Source: an uncultured Roseateles sp.
Lineage (GTDB): Bacteria > Pseudomonadota > Gammaproteobacteria > Burkholderiales > Burkholderiaceae_C
Reading direction: 5' to 3'
Assembly: GCF_913777145.1 (NCBI RefSeq)
Contig: NZ_CAJYPS010000034.1
Coordinates: 124,001-188,000, forward strand
DNA: 64,000 bases
Part shown: in pieces, positions 30,237 to 41,429 of the stretch
Numbering within the stretch: the first letter of the stretch is position 1
Layout of the letters: every line of letters begins with the position of its first letter
The notes under the pieces: model-generated
Databases searched by the model: none
What the model saw: the letters and a program-made list of their open reading frames with translations, nothing else
What the model was told of the DNA's origin: nothing
Translations under genes and position numbers: made by a program

Positions 30237-30784
30237 CCCCGCTCGCTCTTGTACGCGCCACCGGCCTCGCGCTGGCGCTGACCCTGGGCCTGGGCGGCTG
30301 CGCCCAGCTGGCGCGCGAGCCGGTCAAGGCCGGCGAGGTCGCGCGGCTCAGCGGCCGCCTCAGCGTGAACGTGGCCGGCAGCGTGCACGAGCGCGGCACC
30401 GGCGGCAGTGCCAGCTTCGAGCTCTACGGCGACCCCGACACCGGGCGGCTGGAACTGACCTCGCCGCTGGGCGCACTGGTCGCCCGCGCACGCTGGCAGC
30501 CCGGCCAGGCGCTGCTGGAAACGCCGGGCCATGAGCAGCGCTTCGACGACCTGGACGCCCTCACCCGCGAACTGCTGGGCGAACCGGTGCCGGTGGCGGC
30601 GCTGTTCGACTGGCTGCAGGGCCGTCCCTGGAACGACCGCCCCTACCAGGCGGTGGAGGGCGGCTTCGAACAACTGGGCTGGCGCATACAGTCGCGCCGC
30701 CCTTCCCTGGTCGCCACCCGGCTCGCCGAGCCGGTTGTGACCCTCAGAGCCCGATTGGACGGAGGCGATGAAAGCGCTCCATGA
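30233..30784 (+). CDS. lolB: Outer-membrane lipoprotein insertion receptor LolB
   Basis: 183 residues from a TTG start in a TTGA overlap with the TPR gene. The signal peptide ends in the lipobox LGGC, after a hydrophobic ALALTLGLG core. The mature part has LSGRLSVNVAG and ASFELYGDPDTGRLELTSPLG, typical of the LolB beta barrel half. LolB accepts lipoproteins from LolA and inserts them in the outer membrane. Its position directly before ispE, overlapping that gene's start by 17 bases, is conserved and supports the assignment and the unusual start codon. Confidence 0.88.
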   Translation: MTPLALVRATGLALALTLGLGGCAQLAREPVKAGEVARLSGRLSVNVAGSVHERGTGGSASFELYGDPDTGRLELTSPLGALVARARWQPGQALLETPGHEQRFDDLDALTRELLGEPVPVAALFDWLQGRPWNDRPYQAVEGGFEQLGWRIQSRRPSLVATRLAEPVVTLRARLDGGDESAP

Positions 30785-31664
30785 CCTGGCCGCACCGGCC
30801 AAGCTGAACCTGTTTCTTCACATCGTCGGCAAGCGCGCCGACGGCTACCACCTGCTGCAGTCGCTGTTCGTGCTGATCGACTGGGCCGACACGCTGCATG
30901 TGGAGCGCCGCGACGACGGCCGCATCGCCCGACATGACGTGGGCAGCACGCTGGCCCTGCCGGCCGACGACCTGTGCGTGCGCGCCGCGCGCCTGCTGCA
31001 GCAGCACACCGGCTGCACGCTGGGGGCCGACATCCACCTGGAGAAGCGCCTGCCGGCCGGCGCCGGCATGGGCGGCGGCTCGTCGGACGCGGCCACCACG
31101 CTGCTGGCGCTGAACCGCCTGTGGGGCCTGGGCCTGACGCGCGAGCAATTGATGAGTCTGGGCCTGGCGCTGGGCGCCGACGTGCCCTTCTTCCTGGGCG
31201 GCGGGCCGGCGCTGGTCGAGGGCATAGGCGAGGTGCTGCACCCGATTTCCCTGCCGCGACAACGCTTTGCGGTGCTCAAGGGCCCCGGCGGGCTGGCCAC
31301 CAAGGAAATTTTTTCGAGCAAGTTGTTGGCAAGCTCAAAATCTTCCGCTATAGTCACGGGCTTTCCTGCTTCGGCGAGAAACACTGAAAACCTGATCAAC
31401 GGCTTCGGTCACAACGACTTGCAGCCGGCGGCCGAGGAAATAAGTGTTGAAGTGAGAAATAGTTTGAGCCTGTTGTCGAATACTTTCGGCAATTCCCGGA
31501 TGACGGGATCGGGTGCAGCAGTTTTCTCCAGACTCGATGATTTAGGTGATAATGGCAAGGACGAACGGTCCCTGGCGACAATAATGCAGGATCTTCCTGC
31601 AGGTTGGACCGGTCGAATATGCCACAGCCTTTCCAGGCACCCGCTTGCGGACTGGATCGGTTGA
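30768..31664 (+). CDS. ispE: 4-diphosphocytidyl-2-C-methyl-D-erythritol kinase
   Basis: 298 residues. It phosphorylates CDP-ME in the MEP pathway of isoprenoid synthesis. The GHMP kinase signatures are APAKLNLFLHIVGKRADGYH, the ATP-binding loop PAGAGMGGGSSDAA, and the C-terminal GHNDLQP and SRMTGSGAAVF. About the last 120 codons are visibly AT-richer, with different codon use from the GC-rich first part, although the conserved motifs are intact. A good sigma-70-type promoter lies inside this part. The C-terminal end (RHPLADWIG) runs to within 40 bases of tRNA-Gln. Confidence 0.94.
   Translation: MKALHDLAAPAKLNLFLHIVGKRADGYHLLQSLFVLIDWADTLHVERRDDGRIARHDVGSTLALPADDLCVRAARLLQQHTGCTLGADIHLEKRLPAGAGMGGGSSDAATTLLALNRLWGLGLTREQLMSLGLALGADVPFFLGGGPALVEGIGEVLHPISLPRQRFAVLKGPGGLATKEIFSSKLLASSKSSAIVTGFPASARNTENLINGFGHNDLQPAAEEISVEVRNSLSLLSNTFGNSRMTGSGAAVFSRLDDLGDNGKDERSLATIMQDLPAGWTGRICHSLSRHPLADWIG
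31326..31354 (+). promoter_or_regulatory. Sigma-70-like promoter inside ispE, probably for tRNA-Gln and prs
   Basis: TTGGCA (31326-31331) and TATAGT (31349-31354) are separated by exactly 17 bases, one of the best consensus matches in the window. It lies within the coding region of ispE and points towards tRNA-Gln and prs, about 350 bases upstream of the tRNA. Function is inferred from the match alone. Confidence 0.55.
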
Positions 31665-31704
31665 ATAGGTTGATAGGGTTTGGCAGCCATGCCAGGTCCT
31701 GTGT

Positions 31705-31781
31705 AGGGGAGTCGCCAAGTTGGTTAAGGCATCGGATTTTGATTCCGACATGCGAGGGTTCGAGTCCTTCCTCCCCTGCCA
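31705..31781 (+). tRNA. tRNA-Gln (anticodon TTG)
   Basis: A 77-base cloverleaf: acceptor AGGGGAG pairing with CTCCCCT, anticodon loop TTTTGAT giving anticodon TTG, T-arm GAGGG-TTCGAGT-CCTTC, discriminator G and encoded CCA. It lies between ispE and prs, the usual position in Burkholderiales. Confidence 0.95.
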
Positions 31782-31848
31782 AATTATTTTGTTTCTTCGC
31801 TGAACCGGCTGCGCATTCAGCGGGCCACTCATTTCGAGGACCCCTCCT

Positions 31849-32811
31849 GTGCTGCTCAATACGGTTCTCTTCACCGGCAACGCGAACCCGGTTCTTTCCC
31901 AGGAAATTGCCAATCACCTCGGCCTCGAATTGGGCAAGGCGGTGGTCGGCCGATTCTCCGACGGTGAAGTCACAGTAGAAATCCAGCAGAACGTCCGCGC
32001 CCGCGACGTGTTCGTCGTGCAGTCCACCTGCGCGCCGACGAACGAAAACCTGATGGAACTGCTGATCATGGTCGATGCGCTGAAGCGCGCCAGCGCGCGC
32101 CGCATCACCGCCGTGATCCCCTATTTCGGCTATGCCCGCCAGGACCGCCGTCCGCGCTCCACCCGCGTGCCCATCTCGGCCAAGGTCGTGGCCAACCTGC
32201 TGGAAACCGTGGGCGTCGAGCGCGTGCTGACCATGGATCTGCACGCGGACCAGATCCAGGGCTTCTTCGACATCCCGGTTGACAACATCTACGCGTCGCC
32301 GGTGCTGCTGTCCGACCTGAAGGCCCGCAACTACCAGGACCTGGTGGTGGTGAGCCCGGACGTCGGCGGCGTGGTGCGCGCCCGTGCGCTGGCCAAGCAA
32401 CTGGGCTGCGACTTGGCCATCATCGACAAGCGCCGCCCGGCCGCCAATGTGTCCGAGGTGATGCACGTGATCGGCGAGATCGACGGCCGCAACTGCGTGA
32501 TCATGGACGACATGATCGACACCGCCGGCACGCTGGTGAAGGCGGCCGAGGTGCTGAAGGACCGTGGCGCCAAGCGCGTGTTCGCGTACTGCACCCACCC
32601 CATCCTGTCCGGCCCGGCGATCGAGCGCATCGCGAACTCGCAGCTGGACGAGGTGGTGATTTCCAACACCATTCCGCTGACCGACGCGGCCAAGGCCTGC
32701 AAGAAGATCCGCCAGCTGTCGGTGGCCTTCCTGTTCGCCGAAACCATACGCCGCATCTCGGACGGCGAGTCGGTGACCTCCCTGTTCAGCGAGCAGAACA
32801 ACAACTTCTGA
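31849..32811 (+). CDS. prs: Ribose-phosphate pyrophosphokinase (PRPP synthetase)
   Basis: 320 residues from a GTG start with GAGGA eight bases upstream. It makes PRPP from ribose-5-phosphate and ATP for nucleotide, His, Trp and NAD synthesis. Motifs: [61 protein letters not shown], and the PRPP-binding loop [13 protein letters not shown]. It follows tRNA-Gln and precedes rplY, the standard betaproteobacterial order. A terminator-like hairpin separates it from rplY. Confidence 0.97.
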   Translation: MLLNTVLFTGNANPVLSQEIANHLGLELGKAVVGRFSDGEVTVEIQQNVRARDVFVVQSTCAPTNENLMELLIMVDALKRASARRITAVIPYFGYARQDRRPRSTRVPISAKVVANLLETVGVERVLTMDLHADQIQGFFDIPVDNIYASPVLLSDLKARNYQDLVVVSPDVGGVVRARALAKQLGCDLAIIDKRRPAANVSEVMHVIGEIDGRNCVIMDDMIDTAGTLVKAAEVLKDRGAKRVFAYCTHPILSGPAIERIANSQLDEVVISNTIPLTDAAKACKKIRQLSVAFLFAETIRRISDGESVTSLFSEQNNNF

Positions 32812-32887
32812 TCGCATCGCATCCGGTGCCGGGGCAGCCTGCCGCGGCACCTGACGGAAGACCTGGTCGCGGGTCTTCCAACCCCAG

Positions 32888-32913
32888 AACGCCATGGTGG
32901 CGTTTTGTCTTTT
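32888..32913 (+). terminator. Terminator- or attenuator-like hairpin between prs and rplY
   Basis: AACGCCA and TGGCGTT arms (32888-32904) with a three-base loop are followed by a T-rich stretch (TTGTCTTTT). It lies only ten bases before the rplY start codon and its T-stretch reaches the rplY ribosome-binding site (GGAG), so partial read-through or attenuation is likely. Confidence 0.55.
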
Positions 32914-32923
32914 GGAGTCTGAT

Positions 32924-33550
32924 ATGAAATTCACCGCTTTTGAGCGCAAGCTGCAGGGGACCGGAGCGAGCCGCCGCCTGCGCGTCGCTGGCAAGGTGCC
33001 TGGCATCGTCTACGGCGCCGGCGAGCCCGCACTGATCGAGCTGGACCACAACGCGCTGTACCACGCGCTGAAGAAGGAAGCCTTCCACAGCTCGCTGCTG
33101 GACATGGAGCTGAACGGCACCACCACGCAAGTGCTGCTGCGCGACTTCCAGGTTCACGCCTACAAGCCGCAAGTCCTGCACGTGGACTTCCAGCGCGTGG
33201 ACGCCACCACCAAGATCACCAAGAAGGTGCCGCTGCACTTCGTGGGTGAAGAGAACTCCGTGGCCGTGAAGACCGACAAGTGCACGGTCAACCACGTGAT
33301 CGCCGAGCTGGAAATCACCTGCCTGGCCCAACAGCTGCCCGAGTTCATCGAGGTGGACCTGTCCGGCCTGACGCTGGGCCACTCGCTGCACGTGAATGAC
33401 CTGAAGCTGCCCGGCGGCGTCAAGGTCGTCACGCACGGCAAGCCCAACCCGGTGATCGCCACCGCCGTGGCGCCGGTCGCCGAGGAAATCATCGTCGCCG
33501 CTGCCGCTCCGGCCGCCGACGACAAGAAGGGCAAGAAGGGCAAGAAGTAA
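32924..33550 (+). CDS. rplY: 50S ribosomal protein L25/general stress protein Ctc
   Basis: 208 residues from the ATG at 32924, preceded by GGAG; an earlier in-frame GTG lies within the hairpin and was not used. The N-terminal 5S-rRNA-binding L25 domain includes [20 protein letters not shown], and the C-terminal TL5/Ctc domain has [14 protein letters not shown] and [11 protein letters not shown]. The lysine-rich end [13 protein letters not shown] is typical of betaproteobacteria. It binds 5S rRNA in the large subunit. In many relatives pth follows directly; here the efflux operon lies between. Confidence 0.95.
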   Translation: MKFTAFERKLQGTGASRRLRVAGKVPGIVYGAGEPALIELDHNALYHALKKEAFHSSLLDMELNGTTTQVLLRDFQVHAYKPQVLHVDFQRVDATTKITKKVPLHFVGEENSVAVKTDKCTVNHVIAELEITCLAQQLPEFIEVDLSGLTLGHSLHVNDLKLPGGVKVVTHGKPNPVIATAVAPVAEEIIVAAAAPAADDKKGKKGKK

Positions 33551-33570
33551 TTCTTCGCCGCTTGTCTGCG

Positions 33571-33599
33571 AAAAGGGCTCCCGTCGGGAGCCCTTTTTT
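33571..33599 (+). terminator. Rho-independent terminator of rplY
   Basis: A stem AGGGCTCCC/GGGAGCCCT (33574-33594) with loop GTC is followed by six T's. It is the strongest intrinsic terminator in the window. The leading A-run also lets it act for the convergent efflux operon. Confidence 0.9.
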
Positions 33600-33619
33600 C
33601 ATGGCCGCCGGTCAGGCGC

Positions 33620-35056
33620 TCAGCGGCTGGCCAGCGCGTCAGGCGCGGCCCAGCGGCCACCCAGGCTCTTGAGCAGCAGATTGGCCGCGGCCAGCTGACG
33701 GTTGCGCAGCGACAGCACATTGGCCTCGGCCGACAGCGCCGAGGTCTGCGCGCTGCTGACGTTCAGGTAGCTCACCGTGCCGGCCTGGTACTGCGCCAGC
33801 ACCAGCTCCAGATTGCGCTGCGCGGCCTGCAGGCCGTCGTGCTGCAGCGCCAGCTCGGCACCGTACTGCGACAGCGCGACCAGGTTGTCCTCCACCTCCT
33901 GGAGGGCGGTCAGCACGGTCTGGCGGTAGTTGGCGGTGGCGGCCTCGGCGGATGCGCGGGCCTGGTCGCTGGCCAGGCGGCGCTGGCCGCCGTCGAAGAT
34001 GGGCGCGGTCAGCGACGCCCCCAGTGACCACAGCAGATTGGGCGCCGACACCAGCTTGGACCAGCCGCCCGCGCGGTAGCCGGCGCTGGCGCTGAGGTCC
34101 AGCGACGGGAAGAAGGCCGCATCCGCCACGCCGATCTGCGCATAGGCGGCCACCTGGCGTGCGCGCGACGCCGCGATGTCGGGCCGCTGGGCCAGCAGCA
34201 ACGAGGGCACCAGCTCCGGCACCGGCGGCAGCTCGGGCAGCTGCGCCTGCGGTGCCAGCGCGAACTGGCTGGGCAACTGGCCCAGTTGCACCGCGATGGC
34301 ATGCTCCAGCTGCGCGCGCTGCACCTGGGTCTCGCTGAGCTGGGCCTGCACGCTGCGCAGCTGGGTGCGGGCCTGCAGCACATCGGTCTGCGCGACCACG
34401 CCGCTGTCGAAGCGCGCCTGGGTGAGGTCCAGCGTGCGCTGGTTGGCCGCCACGGTGCGGTGCAGCAGCGCCAGCTGCGCGTCGGCCGCGCGCAGCGCCA
34501 GATAGCTCTGGGTCAGCGTGGCCTGGGCGGACAGGCGCAGCGCGGCCAGGTCGGCCTCGCTGGCCTGGTAGCTGGCGCCGGCCACCTTGATGCCGTTGGA
34601 CAGCCGCCCCCACAGGTCGATCTCCCAGCTCGCATTCGCGGTCAGCGAATCGGACGTGGAGGGGCCGCTGCGCGTGCCGCCGTTGCTGGCGGGGCTGGCC
34701 GAGCGCGTGCTGCCGCCCGACACGCTCAGCAAGGGCCAGATCGCGCTGCTGCTGGCGCGCAGCACCGCGCGTGCGGACTGCACCTGGGCCAGCTCGGCCG
34801 CGAGGTTCTGGTTGCCCACCACCAGCTGCTGCTGCAGACCGTCCAGCACCGGGTCCTTGAACAGCGTCCACCAGGCCTCGGGCACGGCCACGTCGGTGGC
34901 CGCGACCCGCTTCCAGGTGGTGTCGCCCTTGAAGGCCGCGGGCGGCGCCGGCTCGGCGGGCGGCGGCGGCGCGCTGACCGCGCAGGCGCCCAGCAGCAGG
35001 GACAGGGTCAGGGGCGTGAGCCGCCACAGCGGCCGGGGGGAGAAAGCAGTCTTCAT
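33620..35056 (-). CDS. NodT-family outer-membrane efflux lipoprotein
   Basis: 478 residues. The signal peptide [13 protein letters not shown] ends in a lipobox cysteine, then a proline-rich linker. The TolC-like body includes [56 protein letters not shown], and [20 protein letters not shown], all diagnostic of the NodT/OprM group. It forms the outer-membrane channel for the two RND pumps encoded upstream. Its start overlaps the stop of the second pump gene as ATGA. Confidence 0.92.
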   Translation of the reverse strand: MKTAFSPRPLWRLTPLTLSLLLGACAVSAPPPPAEPAPPAAFKGDTTWKRVAATDVAVPEAWWTLFKDPVLDGLQQQLVVGNQNLAAELAQVQSARAVLRASSSAIWPLLSVSGGSTRSASPASNGGTRSGPSTSDSLTANASWEIDLWGRLSNGIKVAGASYQASEADLAALRLSAQATLTQSYLALRAADAQLALLHRTVAANQRTLDLTQARFDSGVVAQTDVLQARTQLRSVQAQLSETQVQRAQLEHAIAVQLGQLPSQFALAPQAQLPELPPVPELVPSLLLAQRPDIAASRARQVAAYAQIGVADAAFFPSLDLSASAGYRAGGWSKLVSAPNLLWSLGASLTAPIFDGGQRRLASDQARASAEAATANYRQTVLTALQEVEDNLVALSQYGAELALQHDGLQAAQRNLELVLAQYQAGTVSYLNVSSAQTSALSAEANVLSLRNRQLAAANLLLKSLGGRWAAPDALASR

Positions 35057-38000
35057 GGCGTGGCGGCGGGCAACACGTGGGGAACGGCGGGCGTGGCGGC
35101 GCGGCGCTTGCGGCGCAGGCGGTCCATGCAGCAGAACACCACCGGCGTGGTGTAGAGGGTCAGCAGCTGGCTCAGCAGCAGGCCGCCGACGATGGAGATG
35201 CCCAGCGGCACGCGCAGCTCGGCGCCCTCGCCGTGGCCCAGCGCCAGCGGCACGGCGCCGAACACCGCGGCCACCGTGGTCATCAGGATGGGGCGCAGCC
35301 GCAGCAGCGCCGCGCGGTAGATGGCCGGGCCGGCCGCCAGGCGCTGGCCGCGCTCGGCGGCCTCGCGCTGGGCCGAGATCGCGAAGTCCAGCATCATGAT
35401 GGCGTTCTTCTTCACGATGCCTATCAGCAGGATCACGCCTATCAGCGCAATGATGCTGAAGTCGGTCTTGAAGGCCTGCAGCGCCAGCAGCGCGCCCACA
35501 CCGGCCGAGGGCAGCGTGGACAGTATGGTCACCGGGTGGATCAAGCTCTCGTAGAGCATGCCCAGCACCAGGTAGATGGTCACGATGGCCGCCAGGATCA
35601 GCAGCGGCTGCGACTTCAGCGAGGACTGGAAGGCCTGGGCCGTGCCCTGGAAGCTGCCCCGCACCGACACCGGCGCGCCACTGCGCGCGATCGCGTCGTT
35701 GATGGCCGTCACCGCATCCGACAGCGCCACGCCCTCCGCGAGATTGAAGCTGATGGTGCTGGCCGGCGTGCCGCTCTGGTGGTTGACCGCCAGCGGCGTG
35801 TTGGTCATCTCCACCTTGGCCACGCTCATCAGCGGCACTTGCGAGCTGGCGGTGTTGGTGAGCATCAGCCGGTCCAGCGTCTGCGGGTTCTGCAGCCAGG
35901 TCGGCGCCAGCTCCAGCACCACGCGGTACTGGTTCAGCGGGTTGTAGATCACGCCCACCTGGCGCTGGCCGAAGGCGTCGTTCAGCGTGCTGTCCAGCCC
36001 GCTCATCGTCAGGCCCAGGCGCGACAGCGCATCGCGGTCCACCACCAGCGAGGTCTGCAGGCCCTTGTCCTGCTGGTCGCTGTTGACATCGGTGATCTCC
36101 TTCACATCCATCAGCGCGCGACGTATGCGCGGCTCCCAGATGCGCAGGTCGGCCAGGTCATCGGCCTGTAGCGTGTACTGCCAGGAGGCATTGGACTGGC
36201 GCCCACCGATGCGGATGTCCTGCACCGGCGCGAGAAAGAGATTGGCGCCCGGCACGCGTGCCAGCTTGCCGCGCAGCCGGTTGATCACCGCGTCCACGCT
36301 CTCCTTGCGCTCGGCCAGCGGCTTGAGGCTGATGAACATGTTGGCGCTGTTGCGCTGGCCGCCGCCGGTGAAGCCGGTCACGTTGGCCACGGCCGGGTCG
36401 GCGCGCACGATGTCGTGGAAGGTCCGCAGCTTCTGCTGCATGGCCTGGAAGGACGTGGCCTGGTCGGCCTGCACGCCGCCGATCATCAGGCCCGTGTCCT
36501 GCTGCGGGAAGAAGCCCTTGGGGATGCTGATGTAGAGGTGCACGTTGAGCGCGATCACGCCGGCCAGCGCCAGCAGCGCCAGCGGCTGGTGGCGCAGCGT
36601 CCAGCGCAGCGTGCGCCGGTAGCCGGCCATCATCCAGCGGCCCATGCGTGCCAGCACCCGGCCCCAGCGGCCCGGCGGCCGCGCGGCGGCGTGGGGCTTG
36701 AGCAGCGTGGCCGCCATCATGGGCGTGGTGGTCAGCGACACCACCATGGACACCAGGATGGCCACCGACAGCACGACCGCGAACTCGCGGAACAGCCGCC
36801 CGACGATGCCGCCCATGGCCAGGATGGGAATGAAGACCGCGATCAGGCTCAGCGAGATGGACACGACCGTGAAGCCGATCTCGCGCGCACCCTTCAGCGC
36901 CGCCTCGCGCGGGGCCAGGCCGCGCTCGATGTGGCGCGCGATGTTCTCCAGCACCACGATGGCGTCGTCCACCACGAAGCCGGTGGCCACGGTCATGGCC
37001 ATCAGCGACAGGTTGTCTATGCTGTAGCCCAGCAGGTACATCACGCCGAAGGTGCCGGCCAGCGACACCGGCACCGCCACCGCCGGCAGCAGCGCCGCGC
37101 GCAGCCGGCGCAGGAACACGAACACCACCACGATGACCAGGCCGAAGGAGATGGCCAGCGTGCGCTGCACCTCCTTGATGGACGCCCGTATCGTGGGCGT
37201 GCGGTCCATCACCACCTTCACGTCGATGGCCGGCGAGATGGACGCCTGCAGCTGCGGCAGCAGCGCGCGGATGGTGTCGACCGTCTTGATGATGTTGGCG
37301 CTGGGCGCCTTGTTCAGGATCAGCAGCACCGCGGACTTGCCGTTGGCCAGGCCGTCGTTGCGCACGTCCTGCACCGAGTCGCTCACCTGGGCCACGTCCT
37401 GCAGCCGCACGGCCGCGCCGTTGCGGTAGCTCAGCACCAGCGGCGCGTACTCGGCCGCGCGCTTGGCCTGGTCGTTGGCCATCACCTGCCAGGCGCGCGA
37501 GTCGTCCTCCAGCGTGCCCTTGGGCCGGTTGGCATTGGTGCCCACCACCGCCGCACGCACCTGCTCCAGCGCAATGCCCTGCGAGGCCAGCTTGTTGGGG
37601 TCCAGCTCGATGCGCACCGCCGGCAGCGCGCCGCCACCCACGTTCACCTGGCCCACGCCGTCCACCTGCGACAGGCGCTGCGCCAGCACCGTGGACGCGG
37701 CGTCATACATCTGGCCGCGCGTCAGCGTGTCCGACGTCAACGCAATGATCATGATGGGCGCGTCCGCCGGGTTGACCTTGCGGTAGGTCGGGTTGCTGGG
37801 CATGCCGGTGGGCAGCAGCGCCCGGGCCGCGTTGATGCCGGCCTGCACGTCGCGTGCCGCGCCGTCGATGTCACGGCTGAGGTCGAACTGCAGCGTGATG
37901 CGCGTGCTGCCCAGCGAGGACGAGGACGTGATCTCGTTGACCCCGGCAATGCTGCCCAGCGTGCGCTCCAACGGTGTGGCCACCGTGGCGGCCATGGTGT

Positions 38001-38169
38001 CAGGGCTGGCGCCGGGCAGCGAGGCGCTGACCGAGATGGTGGGGAACTCCACCTGCGGCAGCGGCGCAATCGGCAGCAGCAGGTAGGCGATCGCGCCCGC
38101 CAGCGCCACGCCGCAGGTGACCAGGGCCGTGCCTATGGGCCGTTCGATGAAGAGGCGCGAGAGGTTCAC
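35053..38169 (-). CDS. mdtC: RND multidrug efflux permease, MdtC/MuxC-like
   Basis: 1038 residues, full-length RND size, twelve membrane helices with two large periplasmic loops. The N-terminus [20 protein letters not shown] is MdtC-like. The fourth-helix block [20 protein letters not shown] carries the proton-relay Asp pair. It pairs with the adjacent MdtB-like gene; in MdtBC-type systems the two different pumps form a heterotrimer. Proton-driven export of drugs, bile-like or aromatic compounds is expected, but the substrate is not visible. Both ends overlap the neighbouring genes by 4 bases. Confidence 0.9.
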   Translation of the reverse strand: MNLSRLFIERPIGTALVTCGVALAGAIAYLLLPIAPLPQVEFPTISVSASLPGASPDTMAATVATPLERTLGSIAGVNEITSSSSLGSTRITLQFDLSRDIDGAARDVQAGINAARALLPTGMPSNPTYRKVNPADAPIMIIALTSDTLTRGQMYDAASTVLAQRLSQVDGVGQVNVGGGALPAVRIELDPNKLASQGIALEQVRAAVVGTNANRPKGTLEDDSRAWQVMANDQAKRAAEYAPLVLSYRNGAAVRLQDVAQVSDSVQDVRNDGLANGKSAVLLILNKAPSANIIKTVDTIRALLPQLQASISPAIDVKVVMDRTPTIRASIKEVQRTLAISFGLVIVVVFVFLRRLRAALLPAVAVPVSLAGTFGVMYLLGYSIDNLSLMAMTVATGFVVDDAIVVLENIARHIERGLAPREAALKGAREIGFTVVSISLSLIAVFIPILAMGGIVGRLFREFAVVLSVAILVSMVVSLTTTPMMAATLLKPHAAARPPGRWGRVLARMGRWMMAGYRRTLRWTLRHQPLALLALAGVIALNVHLYISIPKGFFPQQDTGLMIGGVQADQATSFQAMQQKLRTFHDIVRADPAVANVTGFTGGGQRNSANMFISLKPLAERKESVDAVINRLRGKLARVPGANLFLAPVQDIRIGGRQSNASWQYTLQADDLADLRIWEPRIRRALMDVKEITDVNSDQQDKGLQTSLVVDRDALSRLGLTMSGLDSTLNDAFGQRQVGVIYNPLNQYRVVLELAPTWLQNPQTLDRLMLTNTASSQVPLMSVAKVEMTNTPLAVNHQSGTPASTISFNLAEGVALSDAVTAINDAIARSGAPVSVRGSFQGTAQAFQSSLKSQPLLILAAIVTIYLVLGMLYESLIHPVTILSTLPSAGVGALLALQAFKTDFSIIALIGVILLIGIVKKNAIMMLDFAISAQREAAERGQRLAAGPAIYRAALLRLRPILMTTVAAVFGAVPLALGHGEGAELRVPLGISIVGGLLLSQLLTLYTTPVVFCCMDRLRRKRRAATPAVPHVLPAATP

Positions 38170-41100
38170 GCGCCCTGCTCCTGTGCCGGCTTGGCGCCAC
38201 GCAACCGGGCGGCCAGCGCCGAGAAGCCCAGATAGATCACCGGCGTCGTGAACAGCGTCAGCAGCTGGCTGACGATCAGGCCGCCCACCATCACCACGCC
38301 CAGCGGATGGCGCAGCTCGCTGCCCACGCCGGTGCCCAGCATCAGCGGCAGCGCGCCCAGCAGCGCGGCCATGGTGGTCATCAGGATGGGCCGGAAGCGC
38401 AGCAGACAGGCCTGGTGTATGGCCTCGCGGGCGCTCAGGCCCAGGTCACGCTCGGCCTCCAGCGCGAAGTCGATCATCATGATCGCGTTCTTCTTCACGA
38501 TGCCGATCAGGAGCACGATGCCGATGATGGCGATGATGTCCAGGTCCAGCCGGAAGGCCAGCAGCGCCAGCAGCGCGCCCAGGCCCGCGGACGGCAGCGT
38601 GGACAGAATCGTCAGCGGGTGGATGGTGCTCTCGTAGAGCACGCCCAGCACGATGTACATGGTCACGATGGCCGCCAGGATCAGCAGCAGCGTGCTGGTC
38701 AGCGAGGCCTGGAAGGCCAGCGCCGCGCCCTGGAAGCTGGTCTCCACGCTGACCGGCAGATCGGCCGCCGCGACCTCGCGCTTGATCGCCTCCACCGCAT
38801 CGCCCAGCGACGCGCCGGGCGCCAAGTTGAAGGACAGCGTGGCCGACGGAAACTGCGCCACGTGGTTCACCGCCAGCGGCGCCAGGCGCTCGCTGAAGCG
38901 CGCCACCGAGCTCAGCGGCACCTGGGTGCCACCGCTGCCAGGCACGTAGAGCCGCTCCAGCCCGGCCGGGCCGGCGCGGAAGTCGGGCGCCACCTCCAGC
39001 ACCACGCGGTACTGGTTGCTCTGCGTGAAGATGGTGGAGATCAGGCGCTGGCCGTAGGCGCTGTAGAGCGCGCTGTCTATGGCCGCCACCGTCACGCCCA
39101 GGCGGCCGGCCGCGTCACGGTCTATGTCCACATAGGCCTGCAGGCCCTCTTCCTGCTGGTCGCTGGCCACGTCGGCCAGCTGCGGCAGCTTGCGCAGGCG
39201 CGCCAGCAGCGCGGTGGTCGCACGGCTCAGCTCGGCCGAATCCGGCGAGCTCAGCGTGAACTGGTACTGGGTCTTGGCGACACGGTCCTCGATGGTGAGG
39301 TCCTGCACCGGCTGCAGGTAGAGCGCGATGCCGGGCACATCGCGCGCGGCCTCGCCCAGGCGGCGCGACACCTCGGCCGCGCTGACACCCCGCTCCTCCT
39401 TGGGCTTGAGCGCGATCAGCATGCGGCCCTGGTTCAGCGTGGTGTTGCCGCCGTCCACGCCGATATAGGACGACACGCTCTGCACCGCCGGGTCCTTCAG
39501 CACGCGCTCGGCCAGGCGCTGCTGGTGCTCGGCCATCGCGCCGAAGGACACCGACTGCGCGGCCTCGGTGATGGCCTGGATCTGGCCGGTGTCCTGCACC
39601 GGGAAGAAGCCCTTGGGCACCAGCAGGTAGAGGCCGCCGGTCAGGCCCAGCGTCAGCAGGAACACCGCCAGCGTACTGCGCGGACGGTCCAGCACCCAGG
39701 TCAGCGCGCGGCCGTAGACCGCGATGATGCGGTCGAACATCGCGCCCACCGCATGCCACAGCCGGCCGTGCTGCTCCTCGTGCTCATGGCGCAGCAGGCG
39801 CGCGCACATCATGGGCGTGAGCGTCAGCGACACAAAGGCCGAGATCAGGATGGACACGGCCAGCGTGATCGCGAATTCGTGGAACAGCCGGCCCACCACA
39901 TCGCCCATGAACAGCAGGGGGATGAGCACCGCGATCAGCGACACGGTCAGCGAGATGATGGTGAAGCCTATCTGCTTGGAGCCCGACAGCGCGGCCGCGA
40001 AGGCGCTCACGCCCTGGCCCCCCTCCTCCATGTGGCGCGCGATGTTCTCGATCATCACGATGGCGTCGTCCACCACGAAACCGGTGGAGATCACCAGCGC
40101 CATCAGCGTCAGGTTGTTGATGGAGAAGCCGGCGAGATACATCACGCCAAAGGTGCCCACCAGCGACACCGGCACCGCGACCGCCGGGATGATGGTGGCC
40201 GGCAGGCTGCGCAGGAACACGAAGATCACGCCCACCACCAACACGATGGCGAACAGCAGCTCGTGCTGCACGTCGGTGACCGATGCGCGGATGGTGGTGG
40301 TGCGGTCGGACAGGATCTGCACATCGATCGCGCCCGGCAGCGCCGCCTGCAGCTGCGGCAGCACCGCGCGCACACGGTCCACGGTCTCGATCACGTTGGC
40401 GCCGGGCTGGCGCTGCACGTTCAGGATCACCGCCGCCGTGCTGGGCTGGCCGGCCTGGCCGGCCCAGGCGGCCAGGCGCAGGTTCTCGGCGTCATCCACC
40501 AGCCGCGCCACATCGCGCAGCCGCACCGGGTTGCCGTTCTTGTAGGCAATCACCAGGCCGGCGTACTCGGCGGCGCTGCGCAGCTGGTCGTTCGCATCCA
40601 GCGTGGACGCGCGCAGCGGGCCGTCGAAGCTGCCCTTGGACTGGTTCACGTTGGCATTGCCTATGGCGCTGCGCAGGTCGTCGATGGACAGGCCCAGCGA
40701 GGCCAGCTTGCCCGGGTCCGCCTGTATGCGCACCGCCGGCCGCCGGCCGCCGCCTATGCTGACCAGGCCCACGCCCGGCACCTGCGAGATCTTCTGCGCG
40801 AGCCGACTCTCCACCAGGTCGTGCACGCGTATCACCGGCAGCGTGGCCGAGCTGACCGCAATGGTCAGCACCGGCGCATCGGCCGGGTTGACCTTGCTGT
40901 AGACCGGCGGCATGGGCAGGTCGCTGGGCAGCAGATTGCTGCCCGCGTTGATGGCCGCCTGCACCTCCTGCTCGGCCACGTCCAGCGACAGGCTGAGGTC
41001 AAAGCGCAGCGTGATCACCGACGCACCGCCCGAGCTGCTGGACGACATCTGCGCCAGCCCCGGCATCTGGCCGAACTGGCGCTCCAGCGGCGCGGTGACC

Positions 41101-41285
41101 GAGGAGGTCATCACATCCGGACTGGCGCCGGGGTAGAGCGTGGTGACCTGTATGGTCGGGTAGTCGACCTCGGGCAGTGCCGACACCGGCAGCAGCCGAT
41201 AGGCCAGCGCGCCCGCCAGCACGATGGCCAGCATCAGCAGCGAGGTCGCCACCGGCCGGGCGATGAATAAACGAGACGGGTTCAT
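38166..41285 (-). CDS. mdtB: RND multidrug efflux permease, MdtB/MuxB-like
   Basis: 1039 residues from the ATG at 41285; upstream in-frame sequence lies in a hairpin-rich spacer and was excluded. The start [20 protein letters not shown] and [15 protein letters not shown] are MdtB/MuxB-like, with the proton-relay block [20 protein letters not shown]. Helices and loops match a full RND pump. It is the first pump gene downstream of the adaptor and is separated from it by a 144-base hairpin-rich spacer. Confidence 0.9.
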   Translation of the reverse strand: MNPSRLFIARPVATSLLMLAIVLAGALAYRLLPVSALPEVDYPTIQVTTLYPGASPDVMTSSVTAPLERQFGQMPGLAQMSSSSSGGASVITLRFDLSLSLDVAEQEVQAAINAGSNLLPSDLPMPPVYSKVNPADAPVLTIAVSSATLPVIRVHDLVESRLAQKISQVPGVGLVSIGGGRRPAVRIQADPGKLASLGLSIDDLRSAIGNANVNQSKGSFDGPLRASTLDANDQLRSAAEYAGLVIAYKNGNPVRLRDVARLVDDAENLRLAAWAGQAGQPSTAAVILNVQRQPGANVIETVDRVRAVLPQLQAALPGAIDVQILSDRTTTIRASVTDVQHELLFAIVLVVGVIFVFLRSLPATIIPAVAVPVSLVGTFGVMYLAGFSINNLTLMALVISTGFVVDDAIVMIENIARHMEEGGQGVSAFAAALSGSKQIGFTIISLTVSLIAVLIPLLFMGDVVGRLFHEFAITLAVSILISAFVSLTLTPMMCARLLRHEHEEQHGRLWHAVGAMFDRIIAVYGRALTWVLDRPRSTLAVFLLTLGLTGGLYLLVPKGFFPVQDTGQIQAITEAAQSVSFGAMAEHQQRLAERVLKDPAVQSVSSYIGVDGGNTTLNQGRMLIALKPKEERGVSAAEVSRRLGEAARDVPGIALYLQPVQDLTIEDRVAKTQYQFTLSSPDSAELSRATTALLARLRKLPQLADVASDQQEEGLQAYVDIDRDAAGRLGVTVAAIDSALYSAYGQRLISTIFTQSNQYRVVLEVAPDFRAGPAGLERLYVPGSGGTQVPLSSVARFSERLAPLAVNHVAQFPSATLSFNLAPGASLGDAVEAIKREVAAADLPVSVETSFQGAALAFQASLTSTLLLILAAIVTMYIVLGVLYESTIHPLTILSTLPSAGLGALLALLAFRLDLDIIAIIGIVLLIGIVKKNAIMMIDFALEAERDLGLSAREAIHQACLLRFRPILMTTMAALLGALPLMLGTGVGSELRHPLGVVMVGGLIVSQLLTLFTTPVIYLGFSALAARLRGAKPAQEQGA

Positions 41286-41429
41286 ATCAGAGCCGCCAGA
41301 CAGAGTGGATTCGGGCCGAGCGCCGGGCCGCCCCAAGCCGGCCCGCCAGGCGATGTGCACGCGGCTCGACGCCGCGTGCATCGCCGCCCCCTCTGGGGGC
41401 CGGCCAAGGTACCCCTTGGACGAGGGGCG
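41286..41429. repeat. Hairpin-rich spacer, likely member of a dispersed intergenic repeat family
   Basis: The spacer between adaptor and pump genes contains stacked inverted repeats: GCACGCGGC/GCCGCGTGC around TCGAC, a CCCCC/GGGGG stem, and an ACCCCTTGGACGAGGGG stem. The pattern (a C5/G5 hairpin followed by a second larger dyad) resembles the spacer at 49477-49582. Many Burkholderiales genomes carry such repeats between genes. The stems may set relative expression of adaptor and pumps. Confidence 0.45.

Noticed and set aside
31305..31320. AAATTTTTTCG run resembling a terminator tail
   Set aside because: No stable stem precedes it and it lies inside ispE coding sequence with conserved protein motifs further downstream.
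32894..32923. Earlier GTG start for rplY
   Set aside because: It lies within the terminator-like hairpin and lacks a ribosome-binding site; the ATG at 32924 follows GGAG and gives the conserved L25 N-terminus.
38307..41270. 987-codon open frame antisense to the MdtB-like pump
   Set aside because: Composition is rich in His/Arg/Gln/Ala as expected for antisense of GC-rich genes; the opposite strand is an unmistakable RND pump.
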